A DNA stretch of 64,000 nt from UBA4582 sp002389265 (GTDB taxonomy: Bacteria > Pseudomonadota > Gammaproteobacteria > Pseudomonadales > Azotimanducaceae): positions 33,001 to 97,000 of the forward strand of contig CALSRT010000004.1 of the NCBI GenBank assembly GCA_943788825.1, written 5' to 3'. Both the position numbers and the translations under genes were made by a program. Under the pieces are notes generated by a model. The model saw only the letters and a list, made by a program, of their open reading frames with translations. It was not told where the DNA came from and did no database searches. This document shows, in pieces, positions 34,840-44,391 of this stretch. How positions within the stretch are numbered: position 1 is the first letter of the stretch; every line of letters begins with the position of its first letter.

Positions 34840-36255
34840 TTACAGCGCTACTAAACCCAGTATCAGAAAGCCGCTCAAAGCGATTCCACCATTGAGTAAG
34901 GCGTAGGGTAACTGAGTTCTGACGTGATCGATGTGATCCGTCGCCGCAGCCATTGAGGCCACCACCGTCGTATCGCTGATAGGTGATGCATGGTCACCAA
35001 ACACAGCACCGGACAGCACCGCAGCCAGAAATAATGATGCCGACAGTTCTAACGGTAAGGCGATCTGCATCGCCAGTGGAATCATGATCGCAAATGTCCC
35101 CCAACTCGTACCGATCGAGAAAGCAATCACCGCAGAAACCAGAAACAGTAACGGTAAGAGCATAAAGATGGGCAAGCTGTCCTGGACTAGCTGAGCAATG
35201 TAGATACCTGTACCGAGCAGACTCGCGACATCGCCCATGGCCAATGCCAACAGCAAGATCACCGCCACCGGCAACAGGCCACCGGCACCACGCAGAAAGA
35301 TCTGCATGAGTTCCGTCACCCCGTATTTGCCCTGCGCGAGCACTAACACCCAGGCCACCGTCAATGCCGCGACGACAGCCCACAAGACGGCTGTGGCACC
35401 CGAGCCTGCTCGCAAATCACCGTCACCGGTCACATAGAGACCCAAGGGCATGCCAACGACCATGACCAGGATGGGTAACAACATGAAGCGCGCCTTATCT
35501 CTGTCACTGGCAACCTCATGCGCATCGATGATCGCGGGATCGACCATCGGCGTGGCGCCAGGCCAGAGCATCAGCCCATTCTCGGTGCGGCGCTGAGCCG
35601 CTTTCATAGGGCCGATATCAATATCACGCCAAATGACTAGCGCCGCCACACCAATCGCCGCGAGCGCATAAAAATTGAATGCGATCGCACCCACAAAAAC
35701 CTCAACCGGATTCTCAATGGCTGAGGAAGCCAACAGGCTGATGACAACCGCACCCCAGGCATTTAAGGGAATCAAAATACAAATAGGCGCAGAAGTAGAA
35801 TCAATAATATAAGCCAGCTTTTCCCTTGAGATTTTATACTTATCAAACAGCGGTCTAGAGATCGCCCCCGCCACTAGCAAGGTAATGTTGGACTCGATAA
35901 ACACCACAACACCAATGAGAAATGCCAGCCACTGGGCATGCTTGGCTTTTTGGACCCAACGACGGCGCTGCAGGAAATCAATAAAGCCCCTGACACCCCC
36001 GACTTTTTCGATAGTCGCAATGAGGCCGCCAATCATTAACGTAAACATGATCACTTTTGAATCACCCGCATCGCTGAACACCGCGACGATACCATCAAGC
36101 GCATATGCGACTCCGGTGAGCGGCTGCACGCCTTCTAACAAGCAAAAACCCATCCATATACCCACACCCAAGGATAAAATGACCTGGCGCGTCGAAATAG
36201 CTAAAATAATAGCCAATACCGGCGGCAATATTGACAGCCAATTAGGCTCGTACAT
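34840..36255 (-). CDS. NhaC-family Na+/H+ antiporter
   Basis: This 471-residue polytopic protein matches the NhaC/ion-transporter group. Visible marks include GDSKVIMFTLMIGGLIATIEKVGGVRGFIDFL, FIESNITLLVAGAISRPLFDKYKISREKLAYIIDSTSAPICILIPLNAWGA, FSIGTSWGTFAIMIPLAMQIA and SGAVFGDHASPISDTTVVASMAA. The last two are the conserved GTSWGT and GDHxSPISDTT motifs of NhaC. It exchanges sodium for protons at the inner membrane, although some members are organic-ion exchangers. Upstream lies a divergent MFS gene about 170 bases away. Confidence 0.9.
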   Translation of the reverse strand: MYEPNWLSILPPVLAIILAISTRQVILSLGVGIWMGFCLLEGVQPLTGVAYALDGIVAVFSDAGDSKVIMFTLMIGGLIATIEKVGGVRGFIDFLQRRRWVQKAKHAQWLAFLIGVVVFIESNITLLVAGAISRPLFDKYKISREKLAYIIDSTSAPICILIPLNAWGAVVISLLASSAIENPVEVFVGAIAFNFYALAAIGVAALVIWRDIDIGPMKAAQRRTENGLMLWPGATPMVDPAIIDAHEVASDRDKARFMLLPILVMVVGMPLGLYVTGDGDLRAGSGATAVLWAVVAALTVAWVLVLAQGKYGVTELMQIFLRGAGGLLPVAVILLLALAMGDVASLLGTGIYIAQLVQDSLPIFMLLPLLFLVSAVIAFSIGTSWGTFAIMIPLAMQIALPLELSASLFLAAVLSGAVFGDHASPISDTTVVASMAAATDHIDHVRTQLPYALLNGGIALSGFLILGLVAL

Positions 36256-36453
36256 AGCAGATCCTTTGAATGATTCTCGACCAGTGTACCCAATTAGCTG
36301 AGCAAAAGGTCATTCATGGTCTCAACCTCTGACCTTCTATATACTCAAACCTCGACATCGAGGCCGTGAACCGGCCGATGAATACTAAAGGACTATTGGG
36401 CGCTACTAACCAACAACAGACACTTCGTGTCGCCCTCCATCTATCAGGTATAC

Positions 36454-37671
36454 ATGAAACCACTGCATTACTATTTTATTGGCGCCGGTAGCTGGTTTCT
36501 GGCCTATGGCATCCAGTCTGTCGTCTTCGCCTGGATGGTCACCATGGTGCTGGATGAAACTGCTGACAAAGTCGGTATAGCGCAAATGGCTTTTATGCTG
36601 CCAGCCATGCTCTTTATGCTGCTAGGCGGCAGCCTGGCAGACCACTATGGTGGTAGACGAATTGCCATCATCGGCCACATATTGGCTTCCACCGCGCCGC
36701 TGTTTCTGACCATCACCGTTTTAGTCGGTGATCTGACTTACCACAGTGTCATCGTCTTCGCCATCATCATGGGTTGCGCGCAGGCGCTGGTTACCCCGGC
36801 CCGGGACGGACTGCTGGCGCTCGTCGCTGACGGCAAGATCCAGCGCCTTGTGGTCCAGGCGAGTATGATTCAGTTCGGTATCCAGGTTATTGGCTTTTTG
36901 ATTGCCGCACATGCGGATGAATTAGGCGCCGCGACAATGCTTATGCTGCAATTTATCGCCCTACAGCTCGGGATGCTGGCATTTATCAAACTGAAGGTCC
37001 CCTACCAGCGCCCTGCCCCGGTAGATGAACACCTACTCAAGCAAATCATCGAGTCCGTCCTCGAAGGTTTTCGAACCGTCAAAGCCTCCCCATACCTGCG
37101 CGCCGTCGCATTTCAAAATATGGCGATGGGTATCTTTTTTATGGGTTCCTATATCGTCACTATCCCCTTACTCATCCGAGAACTCTACCTAGGCGGATCG
37201 GTAGAGTTATCATGGGTCAATGGGGTTAACGCTTTAGGCCTGGTTCTGACCATTTTATATCTGCTGCGCATCGGCGACATACACAGGCAGGGCCGAGCGC
37301 TACTGGTAGCCCAGGGTATCGGTGCCACTGCGCTGGCTTGTGGTGGATTGGGCCTGGGATTTTACTCTTTACTGGCCTGTGTATTTCTATGGGGAATGTG
37401 CGGTGGCTTGGCGATGACCATGGCACGCACCATCATGCAGGAAATGGCACCGGTGGATCAGCGCGCCCGCATTATGGCTTTTTATTCATTTTCTTTTATG
37501 GGCGCAGGCCCTGTCGGTGCACTGCTTAGCGGCTACTTGGTGAAGTGGGTGGGGCCTTCTGAAGCCCTCATATTCTCATCTGTCTCTATGTTCACGGTCG
37601 TTATCTTCGTTGCACTTCGTTCGAGTCTGTGGGGACTCGACACCACCCCAAGAAATCACCGATCAAAATGA
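36454..37671 (+). CDS. MFS transporter (EntS/MFS_3-like)
   Basis: This product has 405 residues from the ATG at 36454; a GTG at 36427 would add nine. Twelve hydrophobic segments include FMLPAMLFMLLGGSLADHYGGRRIAIIGHILAST (loop 2-3 motif) and QALVTPARDGLLALVADGKIQRLVVQASMIQFGIQVIGF, as in the enterobactin-exporter-like MFS_3 group. The substrate is unknown. Its stop codon overlaps the start of a Sir2 deacetylase gene (ATGA at 37668-37671), so the two are translationally coupled. Confidence 0.88.
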   Translation: MKPLHYYFIGAGSWFLAYGIQSVVFAWMVTMVLDETADKVGIAQMAFMLPAMLFMLLGGSLADHYGGRRIAIIGHILASTAPLFLTITVLVGDLTYHSVIVFAIIMGCAQALVTPARDGLLALVADGKIQRLVVQASMIQFGIQVIGFLIAAHADELGAATMLMLQFIALQLGMLAFIKLKVPYQRPAPVDEHLLKQIIESVLEGFRTVKASPYLRAVAFQNMAMGIFFMGSYIVTIPLLIRELYLGGSVELSWVNGVNALGLVLTILYLLRIGDIHRQGRALLVAQGIGATALACGGLGLGFYSLLACVFLWGMCGGLAMTMARTIMQEMAPVDQRARIMAFYSFSFMGAGPVGALLSGYLVKWVGPSEALIFSSVSMFTVVIFVALRSSLWGLDTTPRNHRSK

Positions 37672-38501
37672 CTAACGACTCGCCTACCTTAAAATCTCTG
37701 GCCGAGTTTATTGCCCTACACCCACGCTTATTAGTGATCACCGGCGCAGGCTGCAGCGCGCCATCCGGCATTCCAACCTATCGTAACGATAGTGGTGAGT
37801 GGCAACGCAATCAGCCTATACAACATGCTGACTTTATCAATCTGGCGGCCTCCAGAAGACGTTACTGGGCACGCAGTTTGGCCGGTTGGCCTATGGTCAG
37901 TCTGGCTCAGCCCAACGCCGCTCATCAGGCTCTCGCCGCCATGGAGGCTCGCGACCAAATCAGCATGCTCGTCACTCAGAATGTCGACCGACTCCATCAG
38001 CAGGCTGGACACCAGAACGTTATCGATCTTCATGGGCGCCTGGACCAGGTTATCTGCCTAACCTGTCAGCAGGTTATCGAACGTGACACCATGCAACAGC
38101 GATTGCTTTTGATTAACGGCATCAGCGCGCCCGTCGCCTTAGAACATGCTCCTGATGGTGATGCCGAAGTAGAAGAGCAGCTGACTCGAGAGCTTAAGGT
38201 GCCCGACTGCGAGCGCTGCGGCGGCCTACTCAAGCCGAATGTGGTGTTCTTTGGCGGTGCCGTACCAAAAACGACGGTCGAGAACATTTTTTCGCAACTC
38301 GACCAGGCAGATGGCTTGCTGATTGTTGGCTCGTCGCTCACCGTCTTTTCCGGGTTTCGCTTCTGCCGCCATGCCTATCGAAATGGCCTACCCATTGCCG
38401 CCATTAATCAGGGTAAAACTCGGGCCGATGGTTTGTTTTCAATCAAACTAGAAGCTGATTGCGTCGCAACATTGGCGGCACTTGAAAGCACTAACCACTA
38501 G
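37668..38501 (+). CDS. Sir2-family NAD-dependent protein deacylase
   Basis: The start at 37668 overlaps the stop of the MFS gene; the frame extends to 37629 but that would cut deep into the upstream gene. The 277-residue protein shows GAGCSAPSGIPTYR (NAD-binding), TQNVDRLHQQAG, the catalytic His in DLHGRL, and a four-cysteine zinc site (CLTC, then CERC before GGLLKPNVVFFGG), then VGSSLTVFSGFRF. This resembles SIRT4-type class II sirtuins. It should remove acyl groups from lysines with NAD+. A link to the coupled transporter is unexplained. Confidence 0.93.
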   Translation: MTNDSPTLKSLAEFIALHPRLLVITGAGCSAPSGIPTYRNDSGEWQRNQPIQHADFINLAASRRRYWARSLAGWPMVSLAQPNAAHQALAAMEARDQISMLVTQNVDRLHQQAGHQNVIDLHGRLDQVICLTCQQVIERDTMQQRLLLINGISAPVALEHAPDGDAEVEEQLTRELKVPDCERCGGLLKPNVVFFGGAVPKTTVENIFSQLDQADGLLIVGSSLTVFSGFRFCRHAYRNGLPIAAINQGKTRADGLFSIKLEADCVATLAALESTNH

Positions 38502-38517
38502 CAATCTAAACCGGGCA

Positions 38518-39741
38518 TCAGTCAGTGATGGCACCGTAGATGATGTTTTTCAGCTGCCCGCGGAAATTAAAGGTGTTGGATGGCATCAACTGCGTCATGA
38601 AAATCGCCGATAAATCCTCCACCGGATCAACCCAAAAAATCGTTGAAGCCGCACCACCCCAGTAATAGTCTCCTGAACTTGGACCGCCAGTCGCGACCTG
38701 GCCAAGTGTTGTGGCAAACCCTAAACCAAAACCAACACCTTCGTAGGCTGTCTCGGAAAAGCTGCCGATCGCCATCTGGGTCAGATCCTGCCCACCTTTG
38801 AGATGATTCATATGCATCATGGCCAATGTTCGTGAACCGATGATACGAACCCCCTCAAGTTCTCCGCCACACCGAAGCATTTCGGTAAAGCGATAGTAAT
38901 CTTTGATTGTGCCAGTCAGGCCGCCACCACCAGAAAAAAAACTGGGCTTATTCAGATAGTTGCTGGCTTGTGGGTCATCAATCAAGCGCAGGCTCTTGTC
39001 TTTATTGCGGCTGTAGTTAGCGGTGAAACGTGATTGCTTGTCTGCCGCCACCCAGAAACTGGTGTCCTCCATGCCGAGAGGCTGAAAGATGTGCTCATCC
39101 AAGTACTCATCAAATGGCTGGCCAGAGATGATTTCCACCAGCGCGCCGCAGACATCAGTGGACAATGAATACAACCACTGTTCACCAGGCTCATAGCGTA
39201 ACGGCACGCCAGCGAGCTTTTCGATAAAGCTCGTGATCGTTTCACCCGCTCCTCGATTCACCTTCAGCTGTCGATAGACTTTATCCACTGGATGCGATGT
39301 GGTGCCATAGGTCAAACCGCCACTGTGGGTCAACACATGGCGCATGGTCATCGGCTGGTTGGGAGACTTGGTGCGCATGTCGGCACCTTCACCGGCGACC
39401 CAGACCTTTTGGTCGGCCCATTCGGGAATATAACGAGACACAGGGTCGTTCAGCTGGAAGTAACCCCGTTCGTAAAGCTGCATCAGCGCTATCGAGGTGA
39501 TCGGTTTGCTCATGGAGTAAATTCTAAAAATAGCATCGTCAGCCATCGGCTGGTCACGTTCGATATCCATTTGGCCAAAACTACGGAAATAGCCCACATG
39601 GCCGTGACGTCCTACCAATACCTGGCAACCAGCAATTTTTTGCGTGTCGATGTAGTTGCGTTTGATATGATCGGTGATCCACTCGAGACGATCTGCTGCA
39701 AGGCCTGCCTTTTCGGGTTCTATTCTCATGTATTTCCCCAC
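38518..39741 (-). CDS. Serine hydrolase, class C beta-lactamase fold (family VIII esterase-like)
   Basis: This 407-residue protein has the serine beta-lactamase-like fold. The nucleophile motif is S76-M-S-K79 in IYSMSKPITSIALMQL. The second motif is YSLS rather than YxN (in EQWLYSLSTDVCGALVEIISG), which is typical of family VIII carboxylesterases. THSGGLTYG and FSGGGGLTGTIKDY are also family-like. No signal peptide is seen, so it is likely cytoplasmic and an esterase rather than an antibiotic resistance enzyme. Met-5 is an alternative start. It converges with the Sir2 gene, 16 bases away. Confidence 0.9.
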   Translation of the reverse strand: MGKYMRIEPEKAGLAADRLEWITDHIKRNYIDTQKIAGCQVLVGRHGHVGYFRSFGQMDIERDQPMADDAIFRIYSMSKPITSIALMQLYERGYFQLNDPVSRYIPEWADQKVWVAGEGADMRTKSPNQPMTMRHVLTHSGGLTYGTTSHPVDKVYRQLKVNRGAGETITSFIEKLAGVPLRYEPGEQWLYSLSTDVCGALVEIISGQPFDEYLDEHIFQPLGMEDTSFWVAADKQSRFTANYSRNKDKSLRLIDDPQASNYLNKPSFFSGGGGLTGTIKDYYRFTEMLRCGGELEGVRIIGSRTLAMMHMNHLKGGQDLTQMAIGSFSETAYEGVGFGLGFATTLGQVATGGPSSGDYYWGGAASTIFWVDPVEDLSAIFMTQLMPSNTFNFRGQLKNIIYGAITD

Positions 39742-39827
39742 AGTTAATCACGACGCGTCTTTCCGCACGCAAGCCAAGATCATGACATATTCAAGAATCC
39801 ACATGCCAGCATTCTTTTCTGCCTAAT

Positions 39828-40082
39828 CTAACGAATATATTCAGTGGGCTTTTCAAGCTCATATATCGCCTCACCGATCGCCTCGACTCGACTCTGAAAC
39901 AATGCCTGCGCATCATAAAGACCACGATTATAGTAGTAGCTGCCAAATGCCTCAGAGAAAAAATCGAGCATAAATTGCGCGTCGAACTGACCCAACTCCT
40001 GGTTCAATTCTTCGCTGAAGTACAGTTGAATTTTCCGCGCCAGCAGCTCTTTTTCGGCTTTAGTAAAATCAATATCGGTCAT
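39828..40082 (-). CDS. DUF2164 family protein
   Basis: This 84-residue protein has the family pattern FTKAEKELLARKIQLYFSEELNQELGQFDAQFMLDFFSEAFGSYYYNRGLYDAQALFQSRVE. It is all-helical by appearance, acidic at the start, and cytoplasmic. DUF2164 has no known function. It sits between a serine hydrolase and a lipocalin gene on the same strand, with gaps of 86 and 38 bases. Confidence 0.88.
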   Translation of the reverse strand: MTDIDFTKAEKELLARKIQLYFSEELNQELGQFDAQFMLDFFSEAFGSYYYNRGLYDAQALFQSRVEAIGEAIYELEKPTEYIR

Positions 40083-40120
40083 GTCACCGCCTACTTTGTC
40101 GCCGAACTAGCAATTGAAGA

Positions 40121-40705
40121 CTAAGGCTGGACCGGCAGTTGAATTTTTTCTCGAGGGTAACCGAGGGCCACGGCACGATCAACCAGGGCAGCTAACTGCT
40201 GCGGCGCTATATGTGCATCGCGCGCCATGATCCACAGGTAGTCACGCTTACTACGGCCAATAATAGTGAACTCGTCATCTTGCAGATAGACGACTAGATA
40301 CTCGGCTTTGATGGGCCAAAAGGGTTGCATCGCCCAAGTTGCATTAGTGACGCTGTTCTGGATAAAACCCGTCGCGGTGATCTGTTGCTTGGGCGCAGTC
40401 AAGCTGCCTCGACGATAACTGAAGGTGATTTTAATCGACCCGTCGGCATTTCGCGCATAATGCTCTACCGGGTTGAACAGGCCTTTTTCAAACAGCGTCG
40501 GAATCGTTGCCACGACAAACCAATCACCCATGAACCGGTCCAGATCAACATGGGCAACAGTCGCAAGGGGAACAATCGGGTTATGGCTACAGGCGATGAG
40601 GTTCATTAATAGTGCGCCCAATAGCAGGGCTTTTGTCCAACTTGGGCATCTTACGCGAGACTCACGGCGCTGGATCATGCTTTTTGCGCCTAAGCTAAGC
40701 ATCAT
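40121..40705 (-). CDS. Bacterial lipocalin (outer-membrane lipoprotein, Blc-like)
   Basis: The 194-residue precursor has a hydrophobic segment ALLLGALLMNLIACSHN that looks like a type II signal peptide with lipobox LIAC. The lipocalin signature GDWFVVATIPTLFEKG follows early in the mature part, then the barrel strands, and a Tyr-rich end LVVYLQDDEFTIIGRSKRDYLWIMAR typical of Blc. Met-10 (40678) is a second possible start. Blc binds lysophospholipids or fatty acids at the outer membrane. The neighbouring DUF2164 and monooxygenase genes are on the same strand, but the relation is not clear. Confidence 0.9.
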   Translation of the reverse strand: MMLSLGAKSMIQRRESRVRCPSWTKALLLGALLMNLIACSHNPIVPLATVAHVDLDRFMGDWFVVATIPTLFEKGLFNPVEHYARNADGSIKITFSYRRGSLTAPKQQITATGFIQNSVTNATWAMQPFWPIKAEYLVVYLQDDEFTIIGRSKRDYLWIMARDAHIAPQQLAALVDRAVALGYPREKIQLPVQP

Positions 40706-40730
40706 CCTGCTGCACCTCGACGAATAGCAC

Positions 40731-42563
40731 TCATCGAGTCGTTAGTCCGGCCATCTCACCCTGCGCTCGCCAATCTTTCAACATGCGAAAAAACTTGATG
40801 GAGCCGCCGCCATACATATCAGAGAAGAAGCCACTTTTGTTCGCTGAATCGCCTTCGCTGTTGTAGTAGCCTGGCGTACATTCCTCGTAGAACCTCGCGC
40901 CCGCACGGGCCATGCTATGCACTTCACTAACGTATTGCGCTTCAGCCGTTGCGCTGGCTTCTACGACTGTCTGACCCCGAGCACGGGTCTCGGCCAGAAT
41001 GTAGGCTACATGCAGGGCTTGCTCATTCAATGCGTGGGGTACGTTGACTGTCACTGCAGTCTGCACAAAACCCATGAAAAAACAGTTTGGAAAGCCATGA
41101 CTTTGCAAGCCATGAAAGGTTCGCAAGCCATCCTCCCAGTGGTCGCTAATGGCCTTGCCATCGCGACCGATGATGTCGTAACCCGACCGCCGCGTATACG
41201 AGGTTCCCACCTCAAAACCCGTGGCGAATACCAGACAATCGACCTCGTACTCCTTGCCATCAACGACGACACCGTTGGCCGTCAGGCGATCGACGCCTTT
41301 GCCTCGGGTATCAACCAAGGTGGCATTGGGGCGATTGTAGGTTTGCAGATACTCATCATGAAAGCACGGGCGTTTACAGAATTGTCGATACCAGGGCTTC
41401 AGCGCCTCGGCGGTAGTGGGATCCGCCACCAATTCTGCAGCGCGCTGCCGCACTTGATTCATTTTTCGATAGTCCGCCAACTCCATGAGCTGGGCGCGCT
41501 CAACCTTGGTGAGACGCCGACCCAATTCGCGGCTCGCGTGCTTGGCGGCGATGCCCGTGAGTTTCCGCATAATATCGGTCCAGCCATCGCTGACCAGATC
41601 AACCTCCTGATCGCCGCCGCTGACCAGAACGTTGAAGTTGTCCATGCGCTCCTGCTGCCAACCGGGCGCAAGCGACGCAGCCCAAGCAGGATCGGTTTCA
41701 GCATTGTTACGAACATCCACCGACGAGGGTGTGCGCTGGAAGACATACAGTTCCTTCGCTGACTCACCAAGGTGAGGAATACACTGGACGGCGGTGGCGC
41801 CGGTACCGATGATACCGACCCGTTTATCAGCCAGACCGGTCAGATTGCCAAAGGAATCACCGCCGGTATAGTCATAGTCCCAACGGCTGGTATGGAACGT
41901 AAAACCCTTGAATTCGTTAATACCTTCAATCCCTGGCAACTTCGGCCGATTCAACGGGCCGTTGGCCATGGCAACATAACGGGCTTTCATACGGTCACCA
42001 CGATCGGTGCAGATGATCCAGTGGCCGCCGGCCTCATCCCACGTCATGGAGGTCACATTGGTTTGAAAACAGGCATTGTCATAAAGATTGAAGTGCCGCG
42101 CAATATTTTGGCTGTGTGCGAAAATTTCAGGCGCAAAAGAATATTTATGCTTCGGGATGTAACCCATTTCTTCGAGCAAAGGCAGGTAGCAGTAGGATTC
42201 AACATCGCACATGGCGCCTGGGTAGCGATTCCAGTACCAGGTACCACCAACGTCGCCGGCGCCCTCGATCATGCGGATATCCGTAAAGCCTGCCTCTCGA
42301 ATTCGGGCCCCAGCCAACAAGCCACCGAACCCGCCACCGATAATCGCCACTTCCACTTCATCAAACAGGGGTTCGCGGGTAAATCCAGGTTCCACATAAG
42401 GATCGTGAACGTAACGAGAAAATTCGGCAGTGACCTCCTGATACTGGTCGCTGCCATCGGAACGTATGCGCCTGTCACGTTCCGCAAGGTATTTCGCCTT
42501 CAGGGCATCAGGATCAAAATCAAGATCACCAAGTAGTGATTGAATGCTCGGATCAATATTCAT
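40731..42563 (-). CDS. Type I Baeyer-Villiger monooxygenase
   Basis: This 610-residue flavoprotein has two Rossmann motifs: GGGFGG at 76-81 for FAD and GTGATA near 251 for NADPH. Between them lies the type I BVMO fingerprint FxGxxxHxxxW as F218-K-G-F-T-F-H224-T-S-R-W228. MIEGAGDVGGTWYWNRYPGAMCDVESYCYLP is also typical of BVMOs. It inserts an oxygen next to a ketone to give an ester or lactone, using NADPH and O2. The long N-terminal arm (about 70 residues) is seen in steroid- and cyclic-ketone-type BVMOs, but the substrate is open. It is 25 bases upstream of the lipocalin gene. Confidence 0.92.
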   Translation of the reverse strand: MNIDPSIQSLLGDLDFDPDALKAKYLAERDRRIRSDGSDQYQEVTAEFSRYVHDPYVEPGFTREPLFDEVEVAIIGGGFGGLLAGARIREAGFTDIRMIEGAGDVGGTWYWNRYPGAMCDVESYCYLPLLEEMGYIPKHKYSFAPEIFAHSQNIARHFNLYDNACFQTNVTSMTWDEAGGHWIICTDRGDRMKARYVAMANGPLNRPKLPGIEGINEFKGFTFHTSRWDYDYTGGDSFGNLTGLADKRVGIIGTGATAVQCIPHLGESAKELYVFQRTPSSVDVRNNAETDPAWAASLAPGWQQERMDNFNVLVSGGDQEVDLVSDGWTDIMRKLTGIAAKHASRELGRRLTKVERAQLMELADYRKMNQVRQRAAELVADPTTAEALKPWYRQFCKRPCFHDEYLQTYNRPNATLVDTRGKGVDRLTANGVVVDGKEYEVDCLVFATGFEVGTSYTRRSGYDIIGRDGKAISDHWEDGLRTFHGLQSHGFPNCFFMGFVQTAVTVNVPHALNEQALHVAYILAETRARGQTVVEASATAEAQYVSEVHSMARAGARFYEECTPGYYNSEGDSANKSGFFSDMYGGGSIKFFRMLKDWRAQGEMAGLTTR

Positions 42564-42680
42564 GCCGCTCGCCCTCGTTAGCTAATCTTAATGTACCTTC
42601 AGACCTGCTTGAGTGTACTGAAAAAAACCGGGTCTGACACTACCCCACTAGATTACTGGATATTAAGGACAAATCTACCC

Positions 42681-43880
42681 TTACCCAGTGACGGGTGTCG
42701 CGGGCGGCGCAGCCCTACCTGCCAGCTTCAGCACCACAAATCCCAGCAGCGCCGCCGCCATTGAGCCCACCAGAATGCCTAGACGATCATTGAGCATGGT
42801 GCCGCTACCGGATGCTTCAAAGGCCAGGGAGCTGATGAACAAACTCATCGTAAAACCAATACCACATAAACAGGAAATACCGTACATATGCAGCCAGTTA
42901 GCACCGGAAGGCAGGCGCGCCAACCCCAGCTTGATGGCGACCCAGCAAAAACCCATGACGCCAACCTGGTTACCCAGAAACAATCCAAGCGCGATCCCCA
43001 GCGGCACCGGCTCCAACAACGATTGCAGCGTCAGCCCCGCGAAGGAAATACCCGTGTTAGCAAAGGCGAATAATGGCAGGATGCCATACACAACGGCGGG
43101 ATGCAGATCATCCTCAAGACGCTCGAGTTGCGTCAATTCCTGGCCTGGGGCTTTGCGATAAGGAATGAACATGGCAACCAGAACACCGGCGAGAGTCGCA
43201 TGAACCCCTGATTTTAAGACCGCCACCCATAGCACAAGCCCGACCAGCAGATAGGGCACCAATGATAGAACCCCCCGGCGATTAAGCACGAACAATCCCA
43301 GCACCGCCAAGGCAGCCACCATCAGCGACAAAACAGACAGCTGACTGGTATAAAACAGCGCGATAATAATGATAGCCCCCAAGTCATCGGCAATCGCCAA
43401 GGCCATCAAAAACAGCTTCAGCGAGGCGGGTACATTACTGCCCACCAGGGCCAATACTGCCAGGGCGAAAGCGATATCGGTGGCTGATGGTATGGCCCAA
43501 CCGTTCATTGCCACTGGATCTCCCCAGTTCACCCAGGCATAGATGAGCGCCGGAATCATCATGCCGCCGGCTGCGCCGACAATGGGCAAGACAACCCTTG
43601 CCGGATCGGATAACTCGCCATGAAGCACTTCGCGCTTCACCTCCAGGCCAATCAGAAAGAAGAAGACCGCCATCAGACCATCATTGATCCACAACAACAG
43701 CGGCTTGGCGATTTCAAAATCACCAATACGAATCTGAACTGGTAGGTCTAGCAGCGCTTCATAGTAGGTGCTGGCGAAGGAATTCTCTGCCAACATGGCA
43801 AGCGCGGCCGCAAACAACAACAGGATACCACTTGAAGCCTCTAGGCGCAGGAACCTTGTAAGGACTGTTTCGGTGATCAT
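42681..43880 (-). CDS. nhaA: Na+/H+ antiporter NhaA
   Basis: This 399-residue protein matches NhaA along its whole length. The paired aspartates in ALAIADDLGAIIIIALFY are the sodium/proton site. FFFLIGLEVKREVLHGELSDP, AIPSATDIAFALAVLALVG (the TDIAFA motif) and GIGFTMSLFISSLAF are further signatures. It exports sodium in exchange for protons at alkaline pH, which fits a marine host. No nhaR regulator is next to it. With the NhaC-type gene at 34.8 kb the window has two sodium antiporters of different families. Confidence 0.96.
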   Translation of the reverse strand: MITETVLTRFLRLEASSGILLLFAAALAMLAENSFASTYYEALLDLPVQIRIGDFEIAKPLLLWINDGLMAVFFFLIGLEVKREVLHGELSDPARVVLPIVGAAGGMMIPALIYAWVNWGDPVAMNGWAIPSATDIAFALAVLALVGSNVPASLKLFLMALAIADDLGAIIIIALFYTSQLSVLSLMVAALAVLGLFVLNRRGVLSLVPYLLVGLVLWVAVLKSGVHATLAGVLVAMFIPYRKAPGQELTQLERLEDDLHPAVVYGILPLFAFANTGISFAGLTLQSLLEPVPLGIALGLFLGNQVGVMGFCWVAIKLGLARLPSGANWLHMYGISCLCGIGFTMSLFISSLAFEASGSGTMLNDRLGILVGSMAAALLGFVVLKLAGRAAPPATPVTG

Positions 43881-44184
43881 GTTCTACCCTATTTAAATGA
43901 TTACGGCACCCAGACTGAGTCCGCACAGGCAAGGTTAACGGATTCGTCTCTTAAGCACTATTGCCGACTGTCGGTCACGTCTCAGCCTAAAACGGGATCA
44001 AAAAAGGCAAAAAAAGCATAAAAAAAAGCATAAAAAAAAAGCAACACCCAAAGGTATTGCTTTTTTATCTGCTAAGTCGCGCAAGTACACTATTAAAAAT
44101 AGCCGTTCCTTCGCAGTACTTAACTCAGGTATGCAGCTGCTTTCGAAGCCTCTACCTGCTTGTCGTTAGACGTTATAAGAAATC
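43881..44184. other. Intergenic stretch between nhaA and the cspA-like gene
   Basis: The stretch holds the end of the cold-shock transcript, with a terminator at 44,030-44,066 and A-rich direct repeats of AAAAAAGCAT type next to it (about 44,003-44,040). It also holds the upstream region of nhaA, in which I cannot place a promoter. Confidence 0.5.
44030..44066 (-). terminator. Intrinsic terminator of the cspA-like gene
   Basis: Read on the minus strand, GCAATACC and GGTGTTGC (44060 to 44041) form an 8-bp stem with one wobble pair and a short loop, followed by nine T. It is 120 bases beyond the stop codon of the cold-shock gene, so the mRNA has a long 3' end. Confidence 0.85.
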
Positions 44185-44391
44185 TTATAATGCTACGATG
44201 TTTTCGGCTTGTGGGCCTTTCTGACCTTGAGTTACAGTGAACTCAACTTTTTGGCCTTCGACTAAAGTCTTAAAGCCTGAACCAGAAATGGCGCTAAAGT
44301 GTGCGAAAACGTCGGGACCTGACTCTTGCTCGATGAAGCCAAAGCCTTTTGATTCGTTGAACCATTTAACGGTGCCAGTAGTTGTTGCCAT
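44185..44391 (-). CDS. Cold-shock protein, CspA family
   Basis: This 68-residue one-domain OB-fold protein matches CspA-family RNA chaperones: GTVKWFNESKGFGFIEQESGPDVFAHFSAI contains RNP1 (KGFGFI) and RNP2 (VFAHF), and the end is GQKGPQAENIVAL. It binds single-stranded RNA and melts secondary structure, often at low temperature. Transcription probably starts near 44,544 from a consensus promoter, so the leader is about 150 bases, as in cold-inducible csp genes. An own terminator follows, so it is monocistronic. Confidence 0.96.
   Translation of the reverse strand: MATTTGTVKWFNESKGFGFIEQESGPDVFAHFSAISGSGFKTLVEGQKVEFTVTQGQKGPQAENIVAL

Noticed and set aside
40917..41762. A 281-codon open frame on the plus strand
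   Set aside because: Antisense shadow of the BVMO gene; no motif, no ribosome-binding site.
41772..42536. A 254-codon open frame on the plus strand
   Set aside because: It lies wholly antisense to the BVMO gene, whose FAD, NADPH and fingerprint motifs are all in place. The antisense protein has no family-like motif.
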